NCBI RefSeq assembly: GCF_025452195.1
Contig: NZ_CP104970.1
Location: 124,001-188,000, forward strand
Origin: Phyllobacterium zundukense
GTDB taxonomy: Bacteria; Pseudomonadota; Alphaproteobacteria; Rhizobiales; Rhizobiaceae
DNA: 64,000 nucleotides
Reading direction: 5' to 3'
Shown: positions 19,787-28,235 of the stretch, in pieces
How positions within the stretch are numbered: the stretch's first letter is position 1
How the letters are laid out: every line of letters begins with the position of its first letter
The notes under the pieces: model-generated
Told to the model about the DNA's origin: nothing
What the model saw: only the letters and a program-made list of their open reading frames with translations
The model's database searches: none
Position numbers and translations under genes: made by a program

Positions 19787-19927
19787 CGGGGCCCGCGGAA
19801 AATTGTCTCTGGTAAGAAGGAGACTCTTGTATCCGCTCGACGGCAATCGTTTACCCGATAGCACGATGCGCCGACGCGAGGGCGCACGTTCTCGGCTTTT
19901 CTCAGTTCTTCAGTCCGCGAGTGGCGT

Positions 19928-20077
19928 GTGAAACACGTTTTAATCGTTGGCACGTTCTTTCTCATCATGGCAGTCTTCGGAGTGATGGCACTGGGGCTCT
20001 TGTTCTATCAGAGCAAACAGATGTTCAAGATGCTTGTGTGCGTTCATCTGACCCAATCGAATCGCGGCTTCACATAA
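19928..20077 (+). CDS. small single-pass membrane peptide, uncertain
   Basis: A GTG-started ORF of 49 residues with one strongly hydrophobic helix (VLIVGTFFLIMAVFGVMALG) and a short polar tail. Its first part and about 14 bases before the start match a second locus at 12004-12075, where the hydrophobic segment is also kept. Conservation of the helix in two places is the only support. No function is suggested. Confidence 0.35.
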   Translation: MKHVLIVGTFFLIMAVFGVMALGLLFYQSKQMFKMLVCVHLTQSNRGFT

Positions 20078-20111
20078 CTCACGAAGTATCTGGTCATTGA
20101 ATCGCATGCTT

Positions 20112-20818
20112 TCAATCCGTCGCTTCGAAAACTCCCGCATCGTATTCTCGCAGGCCCTGCTTTTTGGCGAAGAGGACACAGGGGCCATAGGAGCCACGAG
20201 GGTCGTAGGCGAAGCCTTTTGCTCCCAAAGCCTGAGTAATTTCACGAATGCCTGACAATCCGTAGAGGTGGTCGTGAAGTTCAAGGAAGATCCGATCGAT
20301 GCCGGAAAGCTCAGCCCTGCGAAGCAAATCTCGTTCAGCGCCCTCAATGTCCATGACCAGAACGTTGATGGCATGATCCGCTATAAAGCCATCGATGTTG
20401 GTCGACGCTAGCGATATCTCGAATTGGTAAGAACCTTGATTTTCGTCCATGGATGACATCCAGAGATCCTCTCGAACATAGAACGGCAAGGTACACGGTT
20501 CACCGGCCGTCAATATTCCTTGGACAATACGACGTTGCGAAGGTCGTTTGCACTGATCACACGATGTGCAAGGGCCGCTGTCGATGCATTTGCTTCGAAC
20601 GACCACACCCGGACTCCCTGAACCTTTGCGATAATCGACGTGATGACGCCGATCCCAGTCCCCAGCTCCAGCACGCGATCATTCGGCCTCACGGCCTTGA
20701 TGACCCCCTTGGCCTCTTTTGCTTCGTAGCTGCCACTTGTAAGCGCCTGCCAGATAACCGGTGAAACCTCATCAGATGCTAGAGCCACCCTAATTCCGTG
20801 AACCGTCAGTAATTCCAA
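20112..20818 (-). pseudogene. FkbM-family methyltransferase, frameshifted
   Basis: Two overlapping leftward frames together make one SAM-dependent methyltransferase of about 230 residues. The first (from 20818) has the SAM motif RVLELGTGIGVITSII and ends at EY. The second carries LVMDIEGAERDLLRR and IFLELHDHLYG, typical of FkbM proteins. One missing base near 20,520 (AAGGAA where AAGGGAA would restore the frame) breaks it. It is isolated, with no sugar or lipid pathway beside it. Confidence 0.75.
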
Positions 20819-20943
20819 ACCAAACTCCTTTGGTTGCTTATAGGGCTATGCTGCCAGACGGGTTAACTATCGCCTGCACCGACTTTCTTTTTTCAAGACA
20901 TCGCTATGTTTTAGGATGACGATGCGAAACCGAACCGAACGTT

Positions 20944-21941
20944 TTACCCTCTGCCAGATGCCGCGTTGGCATCGACGAGACGCTCGTATTTAATCAAGCC
21001 ATCGCTATCGACCTCTTGGCGAAGATGCTCTAATCTCGACGCAGGTACGGGCCTGCCCATCAGGAAGCCTTGAACCTGCTCGCATCCAACCTCTTTGACG
21101 CATGCGAATTGCTCTTCGGTCTCGATGCCTTCAGCGATTGTAGTCATCCCCAGGCTTCGCCCGACCCCAGTCACCAATTCGACGATGGCGAAGGCATCTG
21201 CGCGGGTCGTAACGTCGCGGATAAAAGAGCGATCGATCTTGATCTTATCGAAGGGGAAACTCCTGAGGCTGCCAAGCGATGAATATCCGGTGCCGAAGTC
21301 GTCCATAGCAACCTGGATGCCAACTGCCTTAAGTTTCGTCAAAATGTCCAGCGTCCGTTCTTGTCCAGGAGCACAGACTCGGTGATCTCCAGCTCAAGGC
21401 GGTTGGGATCGAGACCACTTTGAGAGAGTATGGTAATGACGCTCTGAATGAGATTTCGGCTGCGGAACTGTACAGGCGACAGATTGACCGCAACTTTGAG
21501 CGGCCTTGGCCAACGGGTTGCCTCCAGGCAAGCCGTTCTCAAGACCCACTCGCCCAGTTCATGAATCAGCCCGATATTTTCCGCGACTGGAATGAATTCT
21601 GATGGAAGAACCTGCCCGCGTATCGGATGAGCCCACCGCAAGAGGGCCTCGTAGCCACAAATCTCACGGGTGATTGTGTTCACTTGCGGTTGGTAAAATA
21701 TTTCCAGTTCACCATTCCGCAGCGCCTGCTTGAGATCGGCTTCGAAAGACTTTTTTTCCGTCAACCGAGTCTGCATCTGGGATTGGAAGACACACGCATG
21801 ACCTGAGCCGAGAGCCTTCGCTTCGTAGAGCGCGACGTCCGCATGCTTGAACAGTTCATCTGCGTCGGATTCCGCGTTCGATATGGCAACCCCGACGCAT
21901 GTACCGATTTTGATCTCCCGTTCACTGACATTGTAGGGAAA
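20944..21941 (-). pseudogene. GGDEF-EAL protein fragment, 5' truncated and frameshifted
   Basis: The minus strand encodes the end of a GGDEF domain (FPYNVSEREIKIG, VGVAISNAE, ALYEAKALGSG) and a full EAL c-di-GMP phosphodiesterase domain: GYEALLRWAHP, VNLSPVQF, LELEITES, AMDDFGTGYSSL, IDRSFI, IAEGIETEEQF, QGFLMGRP. All EAL catalytic positions are present, but a one-base loss near 21,350 splits the domain and the GGDEF motif itself is gone. Upstream it is joined to an unrelated XRE fragment. Non-functional as written. Confidence 0.8.
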
Positions 21942-22048
21942 CTAATTATTGCGGCCCCAAGCTCTTGCTGGGTCATGCCAGCGCGTAACCTGAGCTCCCG
22001 GAGACTTTCGCCGATTTCCCTATTGAGATCTTCGGGTTTGGTCTGCAA
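21942..22048 (-). pseudogene. 5' fragment of an XRE-type helix-turn-helix gene
   Basis: From a TTG at 22048, preceded by AAGGAGGA, the frame reads REIGESLRELRLRAGMTQQE and LGAAI, the first helices of an XRE/Cro regulator. Then the coding match changes abruptly to the end of a GGDEF domain in another frame. The junction is at about 21,942-21,949. Confidence 0.6.
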
Positions 22049-22806
22049 GCCAACGCGGTCCTCCTTGCATTCGTGCTTTGCTGTCCGGTAACCAACATCA
22101 TTCGTTCCGCATGTCGAACCAAATCCAAAAGGCGATCGCGATAATCATTACTAAGACAATCAAATATGGCCAAACCGATGCGAAAAACAGCGTCTCGTCC
22201 AACCCAGGCCCGTCGTTATCTGGTCGCATATCGCTCTCTATCCGTATGGTCAGGCGGTGTGGTTCTCACTGCATTCCAGCCGGGTCAGGAAACTCTCGAG
22301 AATTTCGACATGTTGTCCCGGAAATAATCAAATCACAGCACTTCGCCGCCATGGATCTTTCGAACACAGTCTTCCAACGTTCGTGCCGTGATCCAGCCTC
22401 CATCGCGCGGCAGAGTCGAGTGCTGATTTCGCAATGTATCGAAGCGCGATTGAGCGTCTTTTTTCCAATCCGCTTTAGGCGCGATACGTTGCATGTCTGG
22501 CTCCAGCAGTAAGATTGCTGGCAAGATACACGTTCCTCACTCTAGATTGACCGCGTATCGGAGCGTCGTTACGCAGTAAAACTGCATTTATTGGCTGGTC
22601 GCGAAGGTAAAACGCGACAAGCCAATGTCGAATGAAGGCCGGCTTCCTCTCTGCCACACATGACGAGGATGCTGGGCTGCACCCAAAAGCAAAGTCCCCC
22701 TAGCGAATATTTACAATAAAAGTAGAATTTAGACTGCTCTCCTGCGGTAGGTGTGTACTTTCATTTCACTATACCTATAGTCCATCCATTGTGGTGGAGG
22801 ACGCCG
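22049..22806. other. mostly non-coding stretch
   Basis: Apart from the small leftward ORF at 22333-22494, nothing is recognised. The 3' half is AT-rich and forms the leader of the diguanylate cyclase gene. Confidence 0.4.
22333..22494 (-). CDS. small ORF of unknown function, uncertain
   Basis: Leftward ORF of 53 residues from ATG 22494 with GGAG 6-7 bases upstream. The composition is charged and protein-like (DWKKDAQSRFDTLRNQH, then RTLEDCVRKIHGGE), without membrane segment. I do not recognise it. Confidence 0.3.
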   Translation of the reverse strand: MQRIAPKADWKKDAQSRFDTLRNQHSTLPRDGGWITARTLEDCVRKIHGGEVL

Positions 22807-23568
22807 ATGAAATACTACAATATCCTGGTACTGAAATTTGATGATATGGCGCCAATTAAGCAAATTGTCCTTCTGCTTGTGCTGGGGAGTACACTGGCAA
22901 ATGTTCTCGCGGTCCTCTTCTTCCATCTCGGTGGATACGACCGTGCGGACAAGACGATCTATTTGACAACTTTGATCGTACTTGTTGTCGGTGGTCCCTT
23001 GGGGGCATTTCTGATTGGGCAGAACTACAAGCTGAAAGTGATGGCAGAAGAACTTGAAACTGCGTTTCGCAAGGATGGTATGACCGGACTTACGACACGC
23101 CATGAATTTCATCTTCGGGTCGAGCGTCTGATCAGGAACAGCAATCCTGCATTAAGTGCCGGGGCCGTTCTTTACATTGACGCCGACCGGTTCAAGACCA
23201 TTAATGACAAATTCGGTCACGTGATTGGCGATGGCGTGCTCCTAGAACTCGGCACAATGATCCGGGAGACGCTGGGCAGGCGCGATGTTGGCGCACGCTT
23301 TGGCGGAAAGGAATTCGCGATATTCCTCACTGACGCGGACTTTGGACAAGCTGCGTGGATGGCGGAGAAGATATTGCTGGGCGCACGGGGAATTTCCCGC
23401 AATGTTCAGGATCAGGAGTTAGCCATGACCGTCAGCATCGGCGTCTCTTTCCACGAGCCCGGCCAGACACTCGAACACCTCCTGGCAACAGCTGATGATT
23501 GTCTCTTGCAGGCCAAGGAACAAGGGCGCAACCGCGTCGTCTTTGCGAAAATCAAATCGCACGCGTGA
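22807..23568 (+). CDS. membrane diguanylate cyclase-like protein with GGKEF site
   Basis: Protein of 253 residues from ATG 22807 with GGAGG upstream. Two membrane helices (about 20-40 and 55-75) precede a complete GGDEF domain (about 92-250): DGMTGLTTR, DADRFKTINDKFGH, then ARFGGKEFAIF, SIGVSFHEPG and AKEQGRNRVVF. The signature loop reads GGKEF, with Lys where the catalytic Asp/Glu stands. Such a change is expected to weaken or abolish c-di-GMP synthesis, so it may be a sensor or receptor. The 3' end is duplicated at 12464-12537. Confidence 0.85.
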   Translation: MKYYNILVLKFDDMAPIKQIVLLLVLGSTLANVLAVLFFHLGGYDRADKTIYLTTLIVLVVGGPLGAFLIGQNYKLKVMAEELETAFRKDGMTGLTTRHEFHLRVERLIRNSNPALSAGAVLYIDADRFKTINDKFGHVIGDGVLLELGTMIRETLGRRDVGARFGGKEFAIFLTDADFGQAAWMAEKILLGARGISRNVQDQELAMTVSIGVSFHEPGQTLEHLLATADDCLLQAKEQGRNRVVFAKIKSHA

Positions 23569-23821
23569 ACTGGTTTGCACCACTCCACGGATTGGACCGG
23601 TCAGTCGAGAGCGGCGAAGAAACCGAGTATGACAGTCAGCACCCAGCTTACCAAGCTCAGTTCCACCACGTCAGGGAGCGTTCCATGCGACGACTTCTAT
23701 TGGTTCCCGACCAATCTCCCGTCCACGACCAAACGTCCGCCTGCCGCCCTGCGAACAAAGCGCGCCAATCATGTCGACGGATGATGTCTGGGATGCAGTC
23801 AGATGGCGCCGACGTTTACGA

Positions 23822-23887
23822 TATGTTGATAGCATCAACATAAATGGTGGGTTTAAGCCAACTGTCGGGTGTTATTGATGCAATCAA
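23822..23887 (+). promoter_or_regulatory. two MarR-type operator palindromes
   Basis: TATGTTGAT (23822-23830) and ATCAACATA (23834-23842) make a perfect 9-base palindrome with spacer AGC. A second site, TTGAT-GCA-ATCAA (23875-23887), covers the marR start codon. Both share the TTGAT-N3-ATCAA core. They fit dimeric MarR autoregulation. Confidence 0.65.
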
Positions 23888-24356
23888 CAAAAGAGATACG
23901 ACGCTTCAACCACTTTTATACGGCAAAGCTCGGCTTACTTTCTGAGCGGCACTCAAAAAGCGGCTACACGATTGCCATGCACAGGATCGCGTCGGAAATA
24001 TTGGCATCCGGAACTACAACTGCGACACGACTGGCAGCCGATTTGATGATGGACAAAGCCCAGATCAGCCGGATACTTGCGCGGCTCGTTTCATTTGGAT
24101 GGCCGAGAAATCAACGGATGACTGGAATGGAAAACGTCAGTTGATCAAATTGACCGATCACGGGCGCAAGATACTCGACCAACTGGAAAACGAGGTCGAT
24201 CAGACGTTGGAAGCCACGGTTGGCAAGTTGTCAGAGTCAGCGAAGCGACGCCTGCTCGAATCCATGGACGAGATACGATCAGTTCTTGGTACTGTCGGAT
24301 ACAGCGGCGATGGAAAGACAATTGTGAGAGAGCCGAAAAAAGGCGAGCCGCTGTGA
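23878..24356 (+). pseudogene. MarR-family regulator, frameshifted
   Basis: The first frame from ATG 23878 gives FNHFYTAKLGLLSERH and AADLMMDKAQISRILARLV, the MarR recognition helix region. The second frame continues MAEKSTDDWNGKRQLIKLTDHG and KILDQLENEV, the wing and dimer helix. One base is missing near 24,102. With it restored the protein would have about 160 residues. The two well-kept operators upstream suggest that the regulator worked recently, or that the base loss is an error. It converges on the isochorismatase gene. Confidence 0.75.
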
Positions 24357-24390
24357 GCCGTGGGATGCGTCCAGATGAACTGCTTGTCAT

Positions 24391-24993
24391 TCAGCGCTGG
24401 TGCGAAAAGTCACTGGATTTCAAGGCAGCAATGATGTCTTCAGTCGCCACAACCCTGCAGAATTCATCGTTCAGATTAGCCAAGCTCATTGCATGGATGT
24501 CGGCCGCCGCATAAAGCCGCCCATCCAATCCCTGGCGGTCAAACGTCCAGGTCGCATCGGAAACCAATAAAGTATCAAAGCCAAGATTGCCCGCCATGCG
24601 CGTAGTCGTCTCCACACAGTGATTTGTCGTCGCTCCCACAATCACCACGCCATGAATGCCGCTGTTTCTCAAACGCTGTTCGAGGTCAGTGCCGATGAAT
24701 GAGCTGTTCACGGTCTTGACGAGTACAGGTTCATCCGGCCGTTCGCGTGCCTCCTCTATAACCTGATGTCCACTTTGCGCGGGATTGAAACGGGACTGTG
24801 GTTTTTGGTTTGAGTGGCGAATATGAATTATGCTGGCCTTCGATCTGCGGAACGCAGCCAGAAGCTCCGCAATCCTTGCCACAGCCTCCGGATTGTTCCT
24901 TCTATTGTCAACTGCCTCCATCTCATCAAAAGCTTTTTGGACATCAATAACGATCAGAGCGGTTTGCTCTGGCAATAGTGAAAGAGGGGACAT
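24391..24993 (-). CDS. isochorismatase-like cysteine hydrolase
   Basis: Protein of 200 residues with the cysteine hydrolase fold. The triad is visible: Asp in VIDVQKAF, Lys in VLVKTVNSSF, Cys in GATTNHCVETT, next to the non-proline cis-peptide region. The start is ATG 24993 (MSPLSLLPEQ) with CAAGGAGA before it. A longer frame upstream is unsupported. The family includes isochorismatases, nicotinamidases and N-carbamoyl hydrolases. It is convergent with the MarR gene and a plausible MarR target, but the substrate is unknown. Confidence 0.8.
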   Translation of the reverse strand: MSPLSLLPEQTALIVIDVQKAFDEMEAVDNRRNNPEAVARIAELLAAFRRSKASIIHIRHSNQKPQSRFNPAQSGHQVIEEARERPDEPVLVKTVNSSFIGTDLEQRLRNSGIHGVVIVGATTNHCVETTTRMAGNLGFDTLLVSDATWTFDRQGLDGRLYAAADIHAMSLANLNDEFCRVVATEDIIAALKSSDFSHQR

Positions 24994-25438
24994 ATTTTCT
25001 CCTTGGTCTATCGCGGATTTTGCCGCTTGCGCTAGACTTTGCAACGGTGTTGGCAGGGCCGCTCTTGCCGGTCCGCAGTCTGGCATTCATCGGTTGCAAA
25101 AGCATTTAAGTTCTTCGCGACTGCGGTGGCAGCAAGTAAGATTGGGTAAGTTGTGTGGCGCCCGCCATCCTCGAACGCACAAAAGATATGTTGGACAGAC
25201 TGCCGCCGGATGTGATCTCCGAGCCGACTTCGAGGATAGTTTTCCCGCCGGCCAAATAGACCTATGCTTTCGGGCGGGGTATCCCCCCGCCAGCATCGGT
25301 GCGCTCGTGTCGAGGACCCCCCGATCTCACTAGGAAATTCTACTGATTGACATTTCCGGTCGAGGCCATAAACCTCCGGTGGCAAATATAATCGGTTCGC
25401 CGCTCTTTCGAACACTCCTACGCACGAAGAAGATGGAA
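24994..25438. other. intergenic stretch
   Basis: No gene is supported. It holds the leader of the leftward hydrolase and, at its right end, the leader of the interrupted cold-shock gene. Confidence 0.4.
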
Positions 25439-25489
25439 ATGGCTACTGGCACTGTTAAATGGTTCAACTCGACCAAAGGTTTTGGCTCA

Positions 25490-25499
25490 CATGGAGAGT
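25490..25499 (+). repeat. subterminal inverted repeat, left end of IS
   Basis: CATGGAGAGT, matching the complement of the right-end repeat (27037-27046) at 9 of 10 positions. Confidence 0.75.
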
Positions 25500-25604
25500 T
25501 TTGGGTCAAGAGGTTATTTTCGCATGAGCAAGATTCCTTTCGGTCCGTCTTCGGTATCCATGGTCTGGGCCAGCTTGCATAACACGGCGTGTTTCCATCG
25601 CCGG

Positions 25605-25730
25605 TTCAAACTCACATGCGGTCGCCGCTGAACGGCTGCACCATTATCCCGCTTGCGTTGCGGCAGTGGCTCAGGAAGATGAGACCATTCTTCATCTACG
25701 GCATTTTAAGCCATGCCAAAACGCGGTCAT
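25605..25730 (-). ncRNA. candidate bridge RNA of the IS1111-type element
   Basis: Read in the transposase direction (minus strand) there are two hairpin loops. The first has GTTTTGGC (complement of 25715-25722), a GGC..GCC hairpin, then GATGAAG (complement of 25690-25696). GTTTTGGC equals the left target flank 25479-25486, and ATGAAG is complementary to the right flank CTTCAT. The second has GGGAT (complement of 25646-25650), a GCCG..CGGC hairpin, then CATGTGAG (complement of 25611-25618). GGGAT equals the right element end 27046-27050, and CATGTGAG is complementary to the left junction CTCACATG. This is the published order: target loop, then donor loop. Exact ends are unknown. Confidence 0.8.
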
Positions 25731-25795
25731 CCACCTGGATCCGCCGGGATTGATCGGTCCCGGAAGATTACAAGATTACACAATCGGGATTGTTG

Positions 25796-26971
25796 TCAGA
25801 CGGACTTCATCACAGCCCCCTCGATAACAACGCCCATGGCGACGTATTTCCACAATGCCACGAGAAGTTTTCGCGCTAGCGCGACAATGGCGCTCTTCTT
25901 CATGCGCCCGCCATTTGACCAAACGCGCTCCTTAAACCAAAAGCTGAGCGCTGATTGCGGTTGATGACGCAACCACAGCCACGACAATTGAATCATGGTT
26001 GTGCGCAGCCTGGGATTGCCGACTTTCGACACGCCCTGGTCGTGATCGATGGTGCCGCTTTGCCAGGGGGTTGGCGCAAGTCCTGCGTACGAAGCGACCT
26101 GCCGGCGATTGTCAAAGTGACGGAAAAACCCTTCTGTGCATAGGATGGCGGCGAACTCCGGACCAATACCCTTGATGTCGAGCAGCATCGCTGCCGGTGC
26201 CGGCGTTTCAACTACCGTATCCTTTTGCGCAGCCAGCAGTGCATCCCTTTCGCTCTCGACTGCCGCGATTTGCACAAGCAGCAATTCGAGCCGGTCAAGT
26301 TCGCGGATTATCTGCGCTTTCAGATGCAGTGGCAAAGGTCGGCCATCACCGGTGTGGAGATCTTCCAGTCGTTTGCGGCGGCCTTGGTGCAGCGGCTCGT
26401 AGTCACGCACGCCCTGGGCGAAAAGCAGGCCTTTGATCCGATTGACATGCTCCACCCGCTCGGCAATCAATACCTTGCGTTCCCGGCAGATGCGGCGGCG
26501 ATCTTCGTTCCCAGGGTCCGGGGGCCTGACCATAGCGCAAACACGCGGCTCACCCCGCTTGAAACCCAACAGCGCCCGCACCAATGCCTCGCCATCCAGC
26601 CTATCCGTCTTCGCCTGCCGTCTGCGCCGCGAGGTTGCAATCGAAGCCGGATCGACGACGTAACTTTCTATCCCGTTCGCCTTCAGCACACGATCGATCC
26701 AGAAGCCGTCAAGTCCGGCTTCCTGAATGCTCACGACCGGAACCTCATCGTCCGTACGAGATCGCACCTTCTCCTGGAGCTGAGCAAAACGATGCAGCAA
26801 TGCCGTCACATCGCCGCCAACCACCGAGTGCTTCGACATCTTCTCGCCGTTTCCCGGCGACAACGATGTGATCAGCCAGGTTGAGCGAGAGAGTTCCAAT
26901 GATACGAATATTGCGGCAAGATCGGTGCGTATGGCGGTCGGTGTTTCTGATGGGGCAATCACAGCTTTCAT
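25796..26971 (-). CDS. IS110-family transposase (DEDD and Tnp20 domains)
   Basis: Recombinase of 391 residues. The N-terminal RuvC-like DEDD domain shows FVSLELSRS, SIQEAGLDGFWIDR, VVDPAS and KTDRLDGEALVRAL. A coiled middle follows. The C-terminal Tnp20 domain (LDIKGIGPEFAAILCTEGFF, SYAGLAPTPWQSG) carries the catalytic Ser in PWQSG. In the first acidic position it has ELS where many relatives read DVS. AAAAAGGAG precedes the ATG. Full length and apparently intact, it works with the bridge RNA encoded downstream in the same direction. Confidence 0.93.
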   Translation of the reverse strand: MKAVIAPSETPTAIRTDLAAIFVSLELSRSTWLITSLSPGNGEKMSKHSVVGGDVTALLHRFAQLQEKVRSRTDDEVPVVSIQEAGLDGFWIDRVLKANGIESYVVDPASIATSRRRRQAKTDRLDGEALVRALLGFKRGEPRVCAMVRPPDPGNEDRRRICRERKVLIAERVEHVNRIKGLLFAQGVRDYEPLHQGRRKRLEDLHTGDGRPLPLHLKAQIIRELDRLELLLVQIAAVESERDALLAAQKDTVVETPAPAAMLLDIKGIGPEFAAILCTEGFFRHFDNRRQVASYAGLAPTPWQSGTIDHDQGVSKVGNPRLRTTMIQLSWLWLRHQPQSALSFWFKERVWSNGGRMKKSAIVALARKLLVALWKYVAMGVVIEGAVMKSV

Positions 26972-27036
26972 GGCTGGCTCCTTTTTGAGTGAGTGCTTTG
27001 ATGCAGCCTTACTCTGCCAGAGCGCCGGCCGCTGTC

Positions 27037-27046
27037 ACTCCCCATG
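27037..27046 (-). repeat. subterminal inverted repeat, right end of IS
   Basis: On the minus strand it reads CATGGGGAGT, the partner of the left repeat, 5 bases from the right junction. Confidence 0.75.
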
Positions 27047-27332
27047 GGATCTTCATTCAACCCGACGACGGCGGTGCTGATGTGTTCGTCCATATCTCCG
27101 CGGTAGAGCGGGCTGGATTGCGTGGCCTCAATGACGGCCAGAAAATCAAGTATGAGATCGTCCAGGACCGCCGTTCCGGCAAATCGTCTGCTGACAACCT
27201 GAGCGTTGACTGATTGATTGCGATCTCGTTCGCGCGACCATTCGCGAGCGGCCCAAATTAGGTAGGACCCAAATTCCGGACTTACTGTCAGTTTCGTCAA
27301 CAGGATCGGTCGGTCCAGTAGGCAGCTTTCCC

Positions 27333-27980
27333 ATGGATATGCCAAGCGTTCATACTCGCAAGAAGCGTGTCATAGTGTTAGACACCGAAACGACCGGTTT
27401 GTTGCCCTACGATCGAATTGTCACCCTTGGTGCAGTACGCCTAGAAGGCGATGAACTGCAACGGCAATCCCTCTATCTGATTTTTGATCCGCGCAAAGAC
27501 AGCCATCCTGCCGCTCTCGGTGTCCATGGCTTCGATAATTGGATGACACGCTATCAGGATCTATTCGCAGATTTGGCTATACGTGTTCGCAACTGGTTGT
27601 TGTGGGCAGATGAACTAGTCATGCACCACGCAGAGTTCGACATGCGCTATCTGCAAAGGGAATTGCGAAAAGCGGAAGTCGAGCAGTTAATTCATCCCAC
27701 CTTTTGTACAATGGAGCGTGCACGAGACGTATGGCATGGTGAATCCGCAAAATTGGATGACTGTTTACGAAAGATCGGCAGATCGCGGATCATGAGAACT
27801 CACGGCGCACTTGAAGACGCTTATTTGACCGCCGCTCTGTATCTGCATCAAACGGGATCCTCCCGGCCGATCGCTCATGTGAATACCTGGCCTTCTCCCA
27901 AGAACCTGAAACCACATCCCCCGCGACCGTTTGGCGATCTTCCACGCAGAACCTCAAAAAGGCGATCCGTCACAGCGTAG
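27333..27980 (+). CDS. DnaQ-like 3'-5' exonuclease
   Basis: Stand-alone exonuclease of 215 residues resembling the DNA polymerase III epsilon subunit. Exo I is VLDTETTGL (about 16-24), Exo II HHAEFDMRYL and Exo III HGALEDAYLTAA, so the DEDDh acidic residues and the His are kept. A basic, Pro-rich tail of about 40 residues follows. No polymerase or clamp-binding partner is near. It could act in repair or nucleotide trimming. It lies 119 bases after the cold-shock fragment and is probably independent. Confidence 0.8.
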   Translation: MDMPSVHTRKKRVIVLDTETTGLLPYDRIVTLGAVRLEGDELQRQSLYLIFDPRKDSHPAALGVHGFDNWMTRYQDLFADLAIRVRNWLLWADELVMHHAEFDMRYLQRELRKAEVEQLIHPTFCTMERARDVWHGESAKLDDCLRKIGRSRIMRTHGALEDAYLTAALYLHQTGSSRPIAHVNTWPSPKNLKPHPPRPFGDLPRRTSKRRSVTA

Positions 27981-28195
27981 TTTCGTCGAGCTTTCAGAAG
28001 AATTCGCCATATCACATAAACGGGGGTCAAAGGTCGAAATGGCGGGTCCAACACTCATTCAGCGCAGCACCTTCCCGCGAATTTCTGTTACGCGGGCCAA
28101 GCTCTTCAGAGGCAACTAGAAATAGAGAAATTTTCGATTGATCCGTCCGTCCTCGTTACCCAGAAGCATCTTGTGCCATACTCTATTGCCTTATG

Positions 28196-28206
28196 CTACT
28201 GAGTAG
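28196..28206. promoter_or_regulatory. short palindrome before parDE
   Basis: CTACT-G-AGTAG lies 30 bases before the antitoxin start, in a position fitting an autoregulatory operator for the ribbon-helix-helix antitoxin. Confidence 0.45.
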
Positions 28207-28235
28207 TATAGACTGATGCCAGAAGGAGATTGGAG

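Larger units (their letters stand above)
25487..27051 (-). mobile_element. complete IS110-family (IS1111-group) insertion sequence
   Basis: An insert of about 1.56 kb in the cold-shock gene. It contains a 391-residue DEDD transposase, a short 5' end (about 75 bases) and a long 3' non-coding end (about 310 bases). Subterminal inverted repeats lie 4-6 bases inside the tips, as known for the IS1111 group. The dinucleotide CT occurs at both junctions (GGCT|CACATGG and GGGATCT|TCATTC), and no longer target duplication exists. The 3' end carries a readable bridge RNA. It appears intact. Confidence 0.88.
25439..27213 (+). pseudogene. CspA-family cold-shock protein gene split by an IS110-type element
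   Basis: The left part (25439-25486) encodes MATGTVKWFNSTKGFG. The right part (27052-27213) encodes FIQPDDGGADVFVHISAVER and onward to SGKSSADNLSVD. Joined, they give a normal 70-residue RNA-binding cold-shock protein with RNP1 (KGFGFI) and RNP2 (VFVHI). The join KGFG|FI cuts RNP1. The insert is 25487-27051. The right part retains good coding quality, so the insertion looks recent. Confidence 0.9.

Noticed and set aside
19940..20374. Leftward frame next to the FkbM gene
   Set aside because: The FkbM motifs continue in a different frame down to 20112; this frame has no family signal.
25796..26971. Treating the IS as producing a normal target-site duplication
   Set aside because: Only the CT dinucleotide is shared at the two junctions, which fits the IS110 recombination mode instead.
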